Of a stretch of DNA of 64,000 nucleotides, positions 31,954-40,154 are shown piece after piece. Each line of letters starts with the position of its first letter. Position 1 is the stretch's first letter. The notes below the pieces were generated by a model, which saw only the letters and a program-made list of their open reading frames with translations, ran no database searches and was not told the DNA's origin. The translations under genes and the position numbers were made by a program. Source of the stretch: Amycolatopsis mongoliensis (GTDB lineage: Bacteria > Actinomycetota > Actinomycetes > Mycobacteriales > Pseudonocardiaceae). The stretch covers positions 8,742,001 to 8,806,000 of the forward strand of contig NZ_CP127295.1 in NCBI RefSeq assembly GCF_030285665.1. Reading direction: 5' to 3'.

Positions 31954-33806
31954 GACCGCTCCCGAAGCTGCGCGAGGAAGGTGTCGAGGACGCCGTCACC
32001 GACGAGCGCCTGCCGGACCCCCCACCGGTTGGTGTTGCCCGTCTTGACCGCCTGCGCCCGCGTCACGAGCGCGTCGGCGGCCGCCGTGAGCCGGTCGGCG
32101 CGAGCCTGATCGCCGCGGGAAGCCGCCGCGAGCGCGTCGAGCCGGGTCACCATCGCCTCGCCCCACAACGCCGTCGCGTCCAGCCACGGCCCCGCCTCGG
32201 CGACGAACGCGCTCTGCACCCGGCCGCCGCGGATCACGCCGGCCGCGTCGCGGATCCGGACCGCATACGCGCGCAGCTCGCTCAAAGAGCGATGGTCCCC
32301 CGCGTTCCAGCGCTGCCAGAACGTGGCGACCCGAGCGGCCAGCACCGGTGCCTGCGGCTGCCACGGCGTCGGGCCGAACGTCGGCGCGAGGTGTTCGAGG
32401 TCCGCGAAGACCGCCAGTGCGGCCGACGCCCGCGGGTCGCCGCCCGCGAGACGCGCGAGCGCCTGCGGCCACGACCGCGCAGGCGCGTAGCCCGCGTCGT
32501 TCCACGCGAAGTCCGCCGCACCGAACTCGGCGACCTCGCTGGCCGCCTCCTGGTTCATCGGGTTGGCGACGATCCCGTTGAGGTACCGCGAGAGCCCCGC
32601 TTCCCGTTGCGCGTAGGGCGCGAGCAGCAGCCGCCCGGCCGACTGCCCGTAGTCGTTCACCGGGTAGTTGTCCCAGAGGAACACCTTCCGCCCGTACACC
32701 GCCGACACCTGCGCGGCCTCGTCGGTGGTCACGCTCGGCGGGACGACGTCGGTCCCGGTCCACTGCACCACCACCGACGGGTCCAGGTGCTCGCGCAGCT
32801 CGGTCTTGTACGGCGAGTCCTTCAGATCGCTGTACTCGGTCGGCACCGTCTGCAGGGGACGGACGCCGTCGTGGGTCTTCACGAACTGCTCGGTGATCGT
32901 GTTGAGCAGCGAGACCTGCGCCGCGCCGGCCGCCGCCTGGCCGGGACCCCCGAAGGCCGTCTGGTCGGCGTCGCAGTTCCACTTCGTGTACGAGATGTCG
33001 TCGAACGGCATCGAGAACGACCGGACGCCGAGGTCGTAGACGGCCTGGAACTTCGCCTCGACCGCCGCGATGTCGGCCGGCGAGGAGAAGCAGACCGAGA
33101 CACCGGGCGAGAGCGCGTAGGTGAACTCGACGTGGTGGGCCGTGGCCGAGCGCACCAGCTGCCCGAGCGTGGCCAGCTCGTCCGCCGGATACGGGTCACG
33201 CCACTTCGCGCGCAGGTAGGCGTCGTCCTTCGCGCTGTAGATGTACGTGTTCGCCTTGACCTCGCCGAGGAACGCGAGCTGCCGCAGCCGGTCCGCGGTC
33301 GTCCACGGTGGACCGTAGAAGCCCTCGATCGACCCGCGCAGGGCCATGTTCGGCCAGTCGCGCACGGCCGCGCCGCTCACCGCCCAGCCGTGTCCCGAGC
33401 GGACGAACAGCTGCCGCAGCGTCTGCACGCCGTAGTACTGCCCGGCGCCGTCACGGCCGCCGATGGTGATCCCGGTCCGGGACACGCTCAGCGCGTACCC
33501 CTCGGCCTGCTCGGGCACGCCCGTCCCGGCACTTCCGAGCCGGACGAGCAGCCCGTGGCCACCGGTCCTGACACCGTGGTCGCGCAACAACGAGGTCAGC
33601 AGGTCCTTCGCCGCCGGGTCGGTGGTGGCGTCGGTGACGAGCGCGACCGACGACGGCAGCGACACGTCCGCGGACGTCCGGGTGATCTGCTGCGGGGTGG
33701 GCGAAACGACGGGTAGCGCGCCGCTGGCGGCGGCGGGTAGTGCACTTCCAGTGAGGGTGGCGGCCACCGTGACGACGGCGGCGAACAGGGCTCGGCGGCG
33801 GGTCAT
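31950..33806 (-). CDS. Secreted beta-N-acetylhexosaminidase, GH84 (hyaluronidase/O-GlcNAcase family)
   Basis: The 618-residue protein starts MTRRRALFAAVVTVAATLTG with a signal peptide cleaved near AAASG. An N-terminal GH20b-like domain (to ~150) precedes the catalytic barrel with the diagnostic RGSIEGFYGPPWT and the catalytic Asp pair in SMPFDDIS (269-270). A helical C-terminal region follows. It hydrolyses terminal beta-GlcNAc by substrate-assisted catalysis. ATG 33806 has GAAAGG upstream. It is coupled to the GH35 gene and separated from the GH29 gene by 111 bases containing a 16-bp inverted repeat. Confidence 0.9.
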   Translation of the reverse strand: MTRRRALFAAVVTVAATLTGSALPAAASGALPVVSPTPQQITRTSADVSLPSSVALVTDATTDPAAKDLLTSLLRDHGVRTGGHGLLVRLGSAGTGVPEQAEGYALSVSRTGITIGGRDGAGQYYGVQTLRQLFVRSGHGWAVSGAAVRDWPNMALRGSIEGFYGPPWTTADRLRQLAFLGEVKANTYIYSAKDDAYLRAKWRDPYPADELATLGQLVRSATAHHVEFTYALSPGVSVCFSSPADIAAVEAKFQAVYDLGVRSFSMPFDDISYTKWNCDADQTAFGGPGQAAAGAAQVSLLNTITEQFVKTHDGVRPLQTVPTEYSDLKDSPYKTELREHLDPSVVVQWTGTDVVPPSVTTDEAAQVSAVYGRKVFLWDNYPVNDYGQSAGRLLLAPYAQREAGLSRYLNGIVANPMNQEAASEVAEFGAADFAWNDAGYAPARSWPQALARLAGGDPRASAALAVFADLEHLAPTFGPTPWQPQAPVLAARVATFWQRWNAGDHRSLSELRAYAVRIRDAAGVIRGGRVQSAFVAEAGPWLDATALWGEAMVTRLDALAAASRGDQARADRLTAAADALVTRAQAVKTGNTNRWGVRQALVGDGVLDTFLAQLRERS

Positions 33807-33818
33807 ACTGTGCCTTTC

Positions 33819-33911
33819 GTTACTAATCCGACCACAGTCACGGCCGGATGGCTTTCGTGGCAATGGCACGTACCGCTCGAGGGCCGGCCTACTTTTGGTC
33901 GGATTGGTAAC
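33819..33911. promoter_or_regulatory. Paired inverted 16-mers between GH29 and GH84 genes
   Basis: GTTACTAATCCGACCA (33819-33834) and TGGTCGGATTGGTAAC (33896-33911) are inverted copies with one mismatch, 61 bases apart. They fill the gap between the fucosidase stop and the GH84 start. They may be two operator half-sites or a repressor-looping pair controlling an internal promoter; a long stem-loop is the alternative. Confidence 0.55.
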
Positions 33912-33917
33912 TCCCTT

Positions 33918-35723
33918 TCAGGCGGCGGTGCGGTACAACGCGAAGGTGGCCAAGTACGGCGTGGCGCGGGACTGCGTGACGACGACGCGAAGCCGGCCGG
34001 CGGTCACCGGCGCGGGCAGCGTGACCAGGCGGGTGTAGCCGATCGTGGTCACCGTGGCGAGGGTCTGCCAGGTTCCGCCGATCTCGGCCTGCACGAGCGC
34101 GCCTTCCACGTGCTGGCCGCGCGTGATGTCCTCGCCGAGCCGGATCTGGTCGAACGTGACCGGCCGGGGCAGCCGGACGTCGAGCGGGCGGTCCAGGGGT
34201 TCCGCCGTGGTGACCGACGAGTCCGTGACGGCGCCGGGAGCGCCGACGGCGAGGTTGCGGCCCTCGGTCCGGGCGATCGCCTGGCCGAAGCCGGCCAGCG
34301 CGGCGGTGTCGGCGGGCGCGATCCGGCCGTCCGGGCCGGGCGGGACGTTGAGCAGCAGCGACGAGTTCCGCCCGACCGTCCGGCGGTAGACGTCGACGAG
34401 CTGCGCGGCGGACTTCGGCTGCTCGCCGGGGTGGAAGAACCAGCCCGGCCGGATCGAGACGTCGGACTCCGCCGGGGCCCACTGCAGGTACCGCACCGAC
34501 GGGTCCGCCAGCACCTGCCGCGACCCGAGATCCGCGGCGGTCGCCCCACCGAGGAACAGCTCCTCGTTGTGCGCGGTGGTGGGGTCGCCGGTCGTGGGCA
34601 GCGGGCTCCATTCGGTCTCGCGCGCCTGCCCGGTCTCGTTGCCGACCCAGCGCACGCCCGCGGGCCCGGCGAAGGTGACGGTGTCCGGGGACAGCGCGTG
34701 GATCATCCGGAACCACGTGGTGAAGTCGTAGGTTTCGCTGATCCCGTGGTCGCGCCAGGGGTTCGCGCCGTCCAGCCACAGCTCGTCGATCGGGCCGTAC
34801 TGGGTGAACAGCTCGTAGACCTGGTTGAGGTAGTAGGCGTTGTAGTCGTCCTCGTCGACGGTGAACCGCGGCAGCTTCCCGGCGGCGAGCGCGGTCGCGC
34901 GGTCGTCGTGCGGCACGAGCGTCGGAATGGTCCGCCGGGTGACCGGGCTGTTCGTGCCGTAGCGGCCCTGGCCCTGCGGCGCGCTCGCGCGGTCTTCGTA
35001 GGTGGCTAGCTCTTCGATGCTCAGCGGCTGCCCGGCGGCGACCTTGGCTTCGATGCGCCGCACCTCGTCGGCGAAGAACGTCTTGGGCAGCTCGGCACCG
35101 TCGGCGGGCGACAGGTAGACGCCGACCTTGAGTCCCGCTGCGCGGGCGGAGTCGACGTAGTCGCGCAGAATGTCGCCGCGGGGGTTGGCGCAGGGGGTGT
35201 TCCGCGTCTGCCAGTAGGCGGACGGGTCCTGGCCCCGCGCGGCCTCCGCCGCGTCCCGGGCCGGGTCGGTGCACCCGGGGGTCAGCCACCACGGGCTCGC
35301 GACCACGGAGTGGTTCGTGTAGCGCGTCGGGTAGAGGACGAAACCGTCGTGGTGCTTGGCGGTGAGCATCACCTGCGTCACCCCGGCGGCCTTGAGGGAC
35401 CGCATCCACTGGGCGGTGTCGACGACCGGCGGCGCGAAGGTGGTTTCCTTCTCGGCGCCGGAACCCCATTCGCGGTCGGTGAAGGTGTTCATCCCGAAGT
35501 GCGTGAACGCCGTGACCGGACGCTGCTGCCAGGCCAGCTGCCCCTTCCGCGGGACGACGGCGGCGGCCTTCGCGACGATGCGGGCCGGGCTGTCGCAGGC
35601 GTCGACGGTCATGATGCTGGCCGGCTTGACCGGCCCGCCACAGCTCTCGGTCGCGGCGGCCGGGAGTGCCACCAGCGTGCTGGAAACGACGGCGGCCGCG
35701 AGGACCAGACCGCGAAACGTCAT
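33918..35723 (-). CDS. Secreted alpha-L-fucosidase, GH29
   Basis: The 601-residue protein has a signal peptide (MTFRGLVLAAAVVSSTLVALPAAA). The catalytic barrel shows FTHFGMNTFTDREWG, the family-typical LTAKHHDGFVLYPT, and nucleophile Asp318 in IDELWLDGANPW. Past the barrel, SSLLLNVPPGPDGRI is typical of GH29, and the last ~130 residues form an F5/8-type C-like beta-sandwich. It releases alpha-L-fucose. ATG 35723 has GAGGAG four bases upstream. As first gene it leads the GH84 and GH35 genes on the same strand. Confidence 0.9.
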   Translation of the reverse strand: MTFRGLVLAAAVVSSTLVALPAAATESCGGPVKPASIMTVDACDSPARIVAKAAAVVPRKGQLAWQQRPVTAFTHFGMNTFTDREWGSGAEKETTFAPPVVDTAQWMRSLKAAGVTQVMLTAKHHDGFVLYPTRYTNHSVVASPWWLTPGCTDPARDAAEAARGQDPSAYWQTRNTPCANPRGDILRDYVDSARAAGLKVGVYLSPADGAELPKTFFADEVRRIEAKVAAGQPLSIEELATYEDRASAPQGQGRYGTNSPVTRRTIPTLVPHDDRATALAAGKLPRFTVDEDDYNAYYLNQVYELFTQYGPIDELWLDGANPWRDHGISETYDFTTWFRMIHALSPDTVTFAGPAGVRWVGNETGQARETEWSPLPTTGDPTTAHNEELFLGGATAADLGSRQVLADPSVRYLQWAPAESDVSIRPGWFFHPGEQPKSAAQLVDVYRRTVGRNSSLLLNVPPGPDGRIAPADTAALAGFGQAIARTEGRNLAVGAPGAVTDSSVTTAEPLDRPLDVRLPRPVTFDQIRLGEDITRGQHVEGALVQAEIGGTWQTLATVTTIGYTRLVTLPAPVTAGRLRVVVTQSRATPYLATFALYRTAA

Positions 35724-35803
35724 AGCTCTCCTCGTGACGGACCGCGGCCACGAGCCCGGCGGCGGCGAGACGGGGTGGACGAACGCCAGACTAGGTCGGT
35801 CAT

Positions 35804-35889
35804 CCATCGGATGTCTAGACCTGACCAGATGACAACGAATGTCGTCGACAAGTCACGGACCCGACTTTCGGACGAGATTGATCCGATGG
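35804..35889. promoter_or_regulatory. Inverted CCATCGGAT motif pair upstream of GH29 gene
   Basis: CCATCGGAT (35804-35812) and ATCCGATGG (35881-35889) are perfect inverted copies. The first runs into GATGTCTAGACC (35810-35821), whose GTCTAGACC core recalls GntR/DasR-type operators. They lie between the divergent GH29 and IclR genes and are candidates for glycan-responsive control. The regulator is unknown. Confidence 0.45.
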
Positions 35890-35928
35890 GTCAAGGGAAA
35901 GCGTCCGGTCCGGTAGCCTGATGTCCGT

Positions 35929-35943
35929 GTTCACGAAGTGAAC
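35929..35943 (+). promoter_or_regulatory. IclR operator, GTTCACGAAGTGAAC
   Basis: A perfect 6-3-6 palindrome lies 31 bases upstream of the IclR start. The same GTTCAC-N3-GTGAAC is found at 39131-39145 in the promoter of the transporter and catabolic operon. Autoregulation is likely. Confidence 0.8.
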
Positions 35944-35974
35944 AGCGATTCCAGACTCCCGGCGGAGGCTCCCC

Positions 35975-36766
35975 GTGACCAAACCGACGCGGTCCCCGGA
36001 CGCCCGCGCCGACCAGGCGGACATCCAGGCGGTGAGCCGGGTCAGCCAGATCCTCTCGCTGTTCGACCCGGCGACGCCGGAGCTGACCGCGGGCGAAGTG
36101 GCCGAACGGCTCGGCTTGAACCGCACGACGGCCTACCGGTACTGCACGTCGCTCGTCGCGGCCGGTCTCCTGGAACGCAGCGCCGAGGGCGGGTACGTGC
36201 CGGGAGGCCTGCTGTTGCAGCTCGGCGCGTTCGCCATCGGCCACCGCCGCGTCGTCAACCTCGCGCCGCGGCACATGCAGGCACTCTCGCGCGCCACGCA
36301 GACCAGCGTCGTGCTCAGCCTCTGGGGGCTGACCGGCCCGGTGGTCTCGCGGGTCGAGGAGAACGCCTCGACCATTGTCATCGTGTCCGTGCGGGTCGGC
36401 AGCCACCTGCCGCTGGACACCGCGCAGAGCAAGGTCTTCCTCGCCTACCACGCCGACCAGCTGTCGATGGAACGCCTGATCGGCACCCTGTCCGGCACCG
36501 CGCGCGACGAGCTGCGCGCCGACGTCGACCGGGTGCGCGCGGTCGGCCACTGCTCGGCGATGAGCACGCCCGGCATCGTCGCGGTGGCCGCGCCGGTCTT
36601 CGACGAGTACGGCATCTGCGCCACGATCGCGATCGTGGGCCCGGACAACACGCTGTCGATGAACGACGACACGCCCGAGCTGCGGGTCGTGGTCGACACC
36701 GCGCGCGAGCTCACCCACGAGCTGGGCGGGCACTACCGGCCCGACGACATCCAGCGCGCGGTGTAG
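35975..36766 (+). CDS. IclR-family transcriptional regulator of the catabolic cluster
   Basis: The 263-residue protein has an N-terminal winged helix (VSRVSQILSLFDPATPELTAGEVAERLGLNRTT, TAYRYCTSLVAAGLL) and a C-terminal GAF-like effector domain (DRVRAVGHCSAMSTPGIVAVAAPVFDEYG). GTG 35975 is chosen because GGCGGAGG precedes it. It recognises, by inference, the GTTCAC-N3-GTGAAC palindromes in front of its own gene and of the 39.1 kb divergent promoter. IclR proteins often sense aromatic acids or short keto acids. Its 3' end overlaps the convergent PreA-like gene by 34 bases. Confidence 0.9.
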   Translation: MTKPTRSPDARADQADIQAVSRVSQILSLFDPATPELTAGEVAERLGLNRTTAYRYCTSLVAAGLLERSAEGGYVPGGLLLQLGAFAIGHRRVVNLAPRHMQALSRATQTSVVLSLWGLTGPVVSRVEENASTIVIVSVRVGSHLPLDTAQSKVFLAYHADQLSMERLIGTLSGTARDELRADVDRVRAVGHCSAMSTPGIVAVAAPVFDEYGICATIAIVGPDNTLSMNDDTPELRVVVDTARELTHELGGHYRPDDIQRAV

Positions 36767-37740
36767 GGCTCCCAGGCCGGCGAGGGCGGCGGCGGAACGT
36801 CGGCGTACTCGCGCGTCCCCGCCAACGCACTGCCGACGAAGTCGTCGCCGACCTCGGCGACACCGTCGACCAGCTCCCGGAGCACCGCGGGCCCGCCGAT
36901 CCACAACGCCGTCACGACTTCGACCGCCCGCGCGCCGGAAGCGAGGAACCGCAGCACGTCCGTCACGGTCCGGGCGCCGTTGGTGCCGACGATGGGCACG
37001 TCGAGCTGCTGGAAAGCCTTGCTCACCCAGTACAGGCTCATCGGGAGGCACCCCGGTGAGCTCCACGCGCCCCACGACCCGAGCACCGCGCCGCCGTCGA
37101 GGTCCGGCAGGAAGCCCGGGTACCGGCCGACCAGGCCGACCGCGTCCGCGCCGGCGGAGCGGGCGGCCCGGGCCAGCGCGACGACGTCCGAGGCCTGGCC
37201 CGGCAGCTTCACGAACAGCGGAACACCGACCGCCGCGCGCACGGTCCGCACGGCGTCGCGCACACCGTCCACTTCGGTCAGCTGGCGCACCGCACGCGCC
37301 TCTCGCCCGTGCGGGGCACCGATGTTCAGCTCGACCGCCGGCACCACGTCCGCCAGCGCACGCCCGATGCGCGCGGCCGCGGCCGGATCGCCGAGGGTGA
37401 TGCTGCCGACCACCGGACAGCCCTGCGCGGCTCCGTGGGCGACGCCCGCGGCGAGGATTCCGAGCCAGTCGTCCAGGTCCACCTGCGCGAGCCCCGACCG
37501 GTTCAGCAGGCCGTCACCCGGGTATGCCCGGCCTGGCGGCCGCACCTGCCGGTCGCCGGAGACGAACGCGTAGTCCGCGATGTCCAGCTGACGCCGGGCG
37601 GCGGCGCTTTCGTTCACCGACTTCGCCACGACGGCACCGGCGCCCGCGTCCACGCAGGCGACGATGCCGTCGAGGCTCATGGTCAGCTCGGACGAGCCGA
37701 CCCACACCGGGCCGGCGGCGACCAGTCCGCCGACATCCAT
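36733..37740 (-). CDS. Dihydroorotate/dihydropyrimidine dehydrogenase-like FMN enzyme
   Basis: The 335-residue (beta/alpha)8 protein resembles PyrD/PreA. It shows VELNIGAPHGREARAV (Asn-rich FMN region), PLFVKLPGQ (Lys), the phosphate-binding VPIVGTNGARTVTDVLRFL, and GARAVEVVTALW at the end. It lacks the Fe-S ferredoxin domain of PreA. The ATG at 37740 directly abuts the transporter stop (TGA-ATG), so both are co-transcribed. It may reduce or oxidise a ring intermediate of the pathway. A role in pyrimidine synthesis is unlikely in this context. Confidence 0.75.
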   Translation of the reverse strand: MDVGGLVAAGPVWVGSSELTMSLDGIVACVDAGAGAVVAKSVNESAAARRQLDIADYAFVSGDRQVRPPGRAYPGDGLLNRSGLAQVDLDDWLGILAAGVAHGAAQGCPVVGSITLGDPAAAARIGRALADVVPAVELNIGAPHGREARAVRQLTEVDGVRDAVRTVRAAVGVPLFVKLPGQASDVVALARAARSAGADAVGLVGRYPGFLPDLDGGAVLGSWGAWSSPGCLPMSLYWVSKAFQQLDVPIVGTNGARTVTDVLRFLASGARAVEVVTALWIGGPAVLRELVDGVAEVGDDFVGSALAGTREYADVPPPPSPAWEPYTARWMSSGR

Positions 37741-39102
37741 TCAGGACAGTGCCGGGATGGTGCTGTCGTCGGACATGTCGACGTCCTTGGTCTCCGGGCC
37801 GAGGAAGCCGCCGAGACTGATCAGCAGGCCGGCGAGGACGATGAGGACGCCCGGCGCGAGGTGTGCGGGCAACACCCCGTCGAACCGCTGCAGGTAGAAC
37901 TGGTAGAACGCCGGGGCGATGAGCGCGAGGCTGTAGCCGACGCCGTAGCCGGTCGAGCGGATGCTCGCCGGGAACCGCTCCGTCAGGTACGCCGCGATCG
38001 GGCCGAACGTGCCGACGGTGAACACCCCGATGAGCACGCCGAAGCCGAGCGCCGCGCCGAAGCCGCCGTTCGAGGCCATCAGCAGCGTGTAGGAACCCGC
38101 CCCGACGACGACCATCGACAGGCCGTAGCCGATGTAGAACCGCCGTCGGCCGATGCGCTGGGACAGCACCCCGAACAGCGGGTAGGACAGTGCGGCGGAC
38201 GCGTTGATCACGAGCATGGTCAGCGTGACCTCCTTGCTGGAAAGCAGGAGGTGCGCCTTCAGCTGCGCGGGTGTCACGGCGGCTTCCATGTTGGTCGCGA
38301 GCCACGTGCCGGTCATCAGGATGAACACCTGGCCCAGCGCCCGCGGGTACTTCACCAGCAGCCGGACGAACGGGAGCTTGTGCTTCTCGCCGGTCAGCTC
38401 GGCCGGCGGCTCGTGCACCTGCTTCTGGTAGTAGCGGAACAGCACCGCGGCCAGCAGCGCGCCGACGAAGAACGGGACTCGCCAGCCCCACTGCACGTAC
38501 GCGCTGTGCAGGCCGGCCGACGGCAGCAGCTGCAGCATCAGCAGCGTGATCGCGGCGATCACCGCGTACGCGGCGGGCGAGGTCGACGTGATGATCGAGG
38601 CGTAGAGGCCGCGCTTGTGCTTAGGGCTCCACTCCATCGCCAACGGCACGGCCGTCGTGTACTCGCCGCCCAGGAAGATGCCGTCCACGAACCGCAGGGC
38701 GATGAGGATGCCGACCGACCACATCCCGATCGTCTCGTGCCCGGGCAGGCACGCGGTCAGCAGCGTGATGATGCCGAAGCCGCCGACCGCGACGAGCGTC
38801 GTGCGCTTGCGCCCGACCGTGTCGGCGAAGTGACCGAAGATGATCGCGCCGAGCGGGCGGCCGATCAGCGTGGACGCGAACACCAGGGAAGCCAGCAGCG
38901 CCGTCGTGCTCGCGCTGAGGTTGGCCGCCTGGAAGTACGCCGTGGCCGGGGCCAGCACGACGATCGGCAGGTAGATGTCGAACTGGTCGACGAAGTAGGC
39001 GAGCGTCCCGCCGCGGACCGCGGCGCGCACCTTGGTCACGTCCGGGCCGTGCGGGGTACCGGGACGGGCGGCCGCCTCGGCGGCGCTGGGCGGTGTGGAC
39101 AT
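37741..39102 (-). CDS. MFS transporter, metabolite:H+ symporter type
   Basis: The 453-residue protein has twelve predicted membrane helices, the MFS loop 2-3 signature GHFADTVGRKRTT, a second GQ-like motif after helix 8 (VLSQRIGRRRF), and a large charged central loop (QKQVHEPPAELTGEKHKLPF). The family imports organic acids or zwitterions. ATG 39102 is followed upstream by the perfect IclR operator 39131-39145, so uptake is under the same control as the divergent catabolic operon. The ligand is unknown. Confidence 0.85.
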   Translation of the reverse strand: MSTPPSAAEAAARPGTPHGPDVTKVRAAVRGGTLAYFVDQFDIYLPIVVLAPATAYFQAANLSASTTALLASLVFASTLIGRPLGAIIFGHFADTVGRKRTTLVAVGGFGIITLLTACLPGHETIGMWSVGILIALRFVDGIFLGGEYTTAVPLAMEWSPKHKRGLYASIITSTSPAAYAVIAAITLLMLQLLPSAGLHSAYVQWGWRVPFFVGALLAAVLFRYYQKQVHEPPAELTGEKHKLPFVRLLVKYPRALGQVFILMTGTWLATNMEAAVTPAQLKAHLLLSSKEVTLTMLVINASAALSYPLFGVLSQRIGRRRFYIGYGLSMVVVGAGSYTLLMASNGGFGAALGFGVLIGVFTVGTFGPIAAYLTERFPASIRSTGYGVGYSLALIAPAFYQFYLQRFDGVLPAHLAPGVLIVLAGLLISLGGFLGPETKDVDMSDDSTIPALS

Positions 39103-39130
39103 CGGCGTCCTCCGTTGCTTCGAACTGAAT

Positions 39131-39239
39131 GTTCACCAAGTGAACGTCAGACACTCTAAATATGCGTTCGGGGATACACAAGAGCGGTCACAGGGTTGAC
39201 AGCCGGTCTTATAGTGAACTTTGACTTCATAATGTGAAC
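39131..39239. promoter_or_regulatory. IclR operator and half-sites in the divergent promoter
   Basis: GTTCACCAAGTGAAC (39131-39145) is a perfect palindrome 28 bases from the transporter start. Two further GTGAAC half-sites lie at 39214-39219 and 39234-39239, close to the DUF6282 start at 39253. The arrangement would let one regulator control both directions. Confidence 0.75.
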
Positions 39240-39252
39240 CGAAAGGCCGCTC

Positions 39253-40143
39253 ATGAGCTCGCGTCCCGCCATCGCCTCCGTCCTGGACGGCTTGGTCGAC
39301 ATGCACGTCCACTCCGGCCCCAGCCCGTTCCCCCGCCGCTTCGACCACGTCGAGGCCGCGCAGGACGGCGCGCGCATCGGGATGCGCGCCATGGTCGCGA
39401 AGTCCCACCACCACAACACCCAGATGGACGTCCTCGCGATGAAGGGCCGCCTCGCCGACGTCAAGGCCCAGGTCTTCGGCGGCATCGCGCTCAACAGCAC
39501 CGTCGGCGGGCTCAACGTCCACGCCGTGCGGATGACCCTGCGCATGGGCGGCAAGGTCGTCTGGTTCCCGACCATCTCCTCCGGCCGGCACATCGACTGC
39601 CACCCCGAGGACGGCGCCTTCCCGACCACCACCGTCCCGCTGACGCTGGAGCGCATCGACATCGTCGACGGAGACGGCGTCCTCAAGCCCGAGGCGATCG
39701 AGATCCTCGACGAGATCAAGGAGCAGCAGGCCGTCCTCAACGGCGGCCACATGTACCCCGAGTACATCAAGACGCTGTTCCAGGAGGCGCACGAGCGCGG
39801 CATGAAGCGGATGGTCGTCAGCCACCCGGACTTCGTCATCGGCGCCGACCCGGCTGTGTGCCGCGAACTGATCGAGCTCGGCGCGTTCATCGAGCACGAG
39901 GTCGGCATGTACGACCCCGAAGGCACCCAGAAATGGGACCCGAAGCAGCTGCTGACCTGGATCGAGGCGCTCGGCCCGGAGCACACCGTGCTGGCCTCGG
40001 ACTTCGGCCAGAAGGCCAACCCGAAGCCGGTCGACGCGTGGCTGCGCGTCGGCGAGGCGCTGCTCGATCTCGGCCTGCCCGAGAAGGACCTGCGGCGGAT
40101 GGTCCGGGACAACCCGACGTACTTGCTGAACCTCGACGCCTGA
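39253..40143 (+). CDS. DUF6282-type metal-dependent hydrolase
   Basis: The 296-residue protein belongs to an amidohydrolase-like barrel family. It shows the metal motif DMHVHSGPSPFPRRFDH, KSHHHNTQMD, VVSHPDFVIGADP and a late LASDFGQ Asp. ATG 39253 has GAAAGG upstream. The protein is cytoplasmic. It is first in the six-gene operon, so it may open the ring or hydrolyse the incoming substrate. Members are largely uncharacterised; a C-N or lactone hydrolase function is inference from the fold. Confidence 0.75.
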   Translation: MSSRPAIASVLDGLVDMHVHSGPSPFPRRFDHVEAAQDGARIGMRAMVAKSHHHNTQMDVLAMKGRLADVKAQVFGGIALNSTVGGLNVHAVRMTLRMGGKVVWFPTISSGRHIDCHPEDGAFPTTTVPLTLERIDIVDGDGVLKPEAIEILDEIKEQQAVLNGGHMYPEYIKTLFQEAHERGMKRMVVSHPDFVIGADPAVCRELIELGAFIEHEVGMYDPEGTQKWDPKQLLTWIEALGPEHTVLASDFGQKANPKPVDAWLRVGEALLDLGLPEKDLRRMVRDNPTYLLNLDA

Positions 40144-40154
40144 AAGGACCTGCC

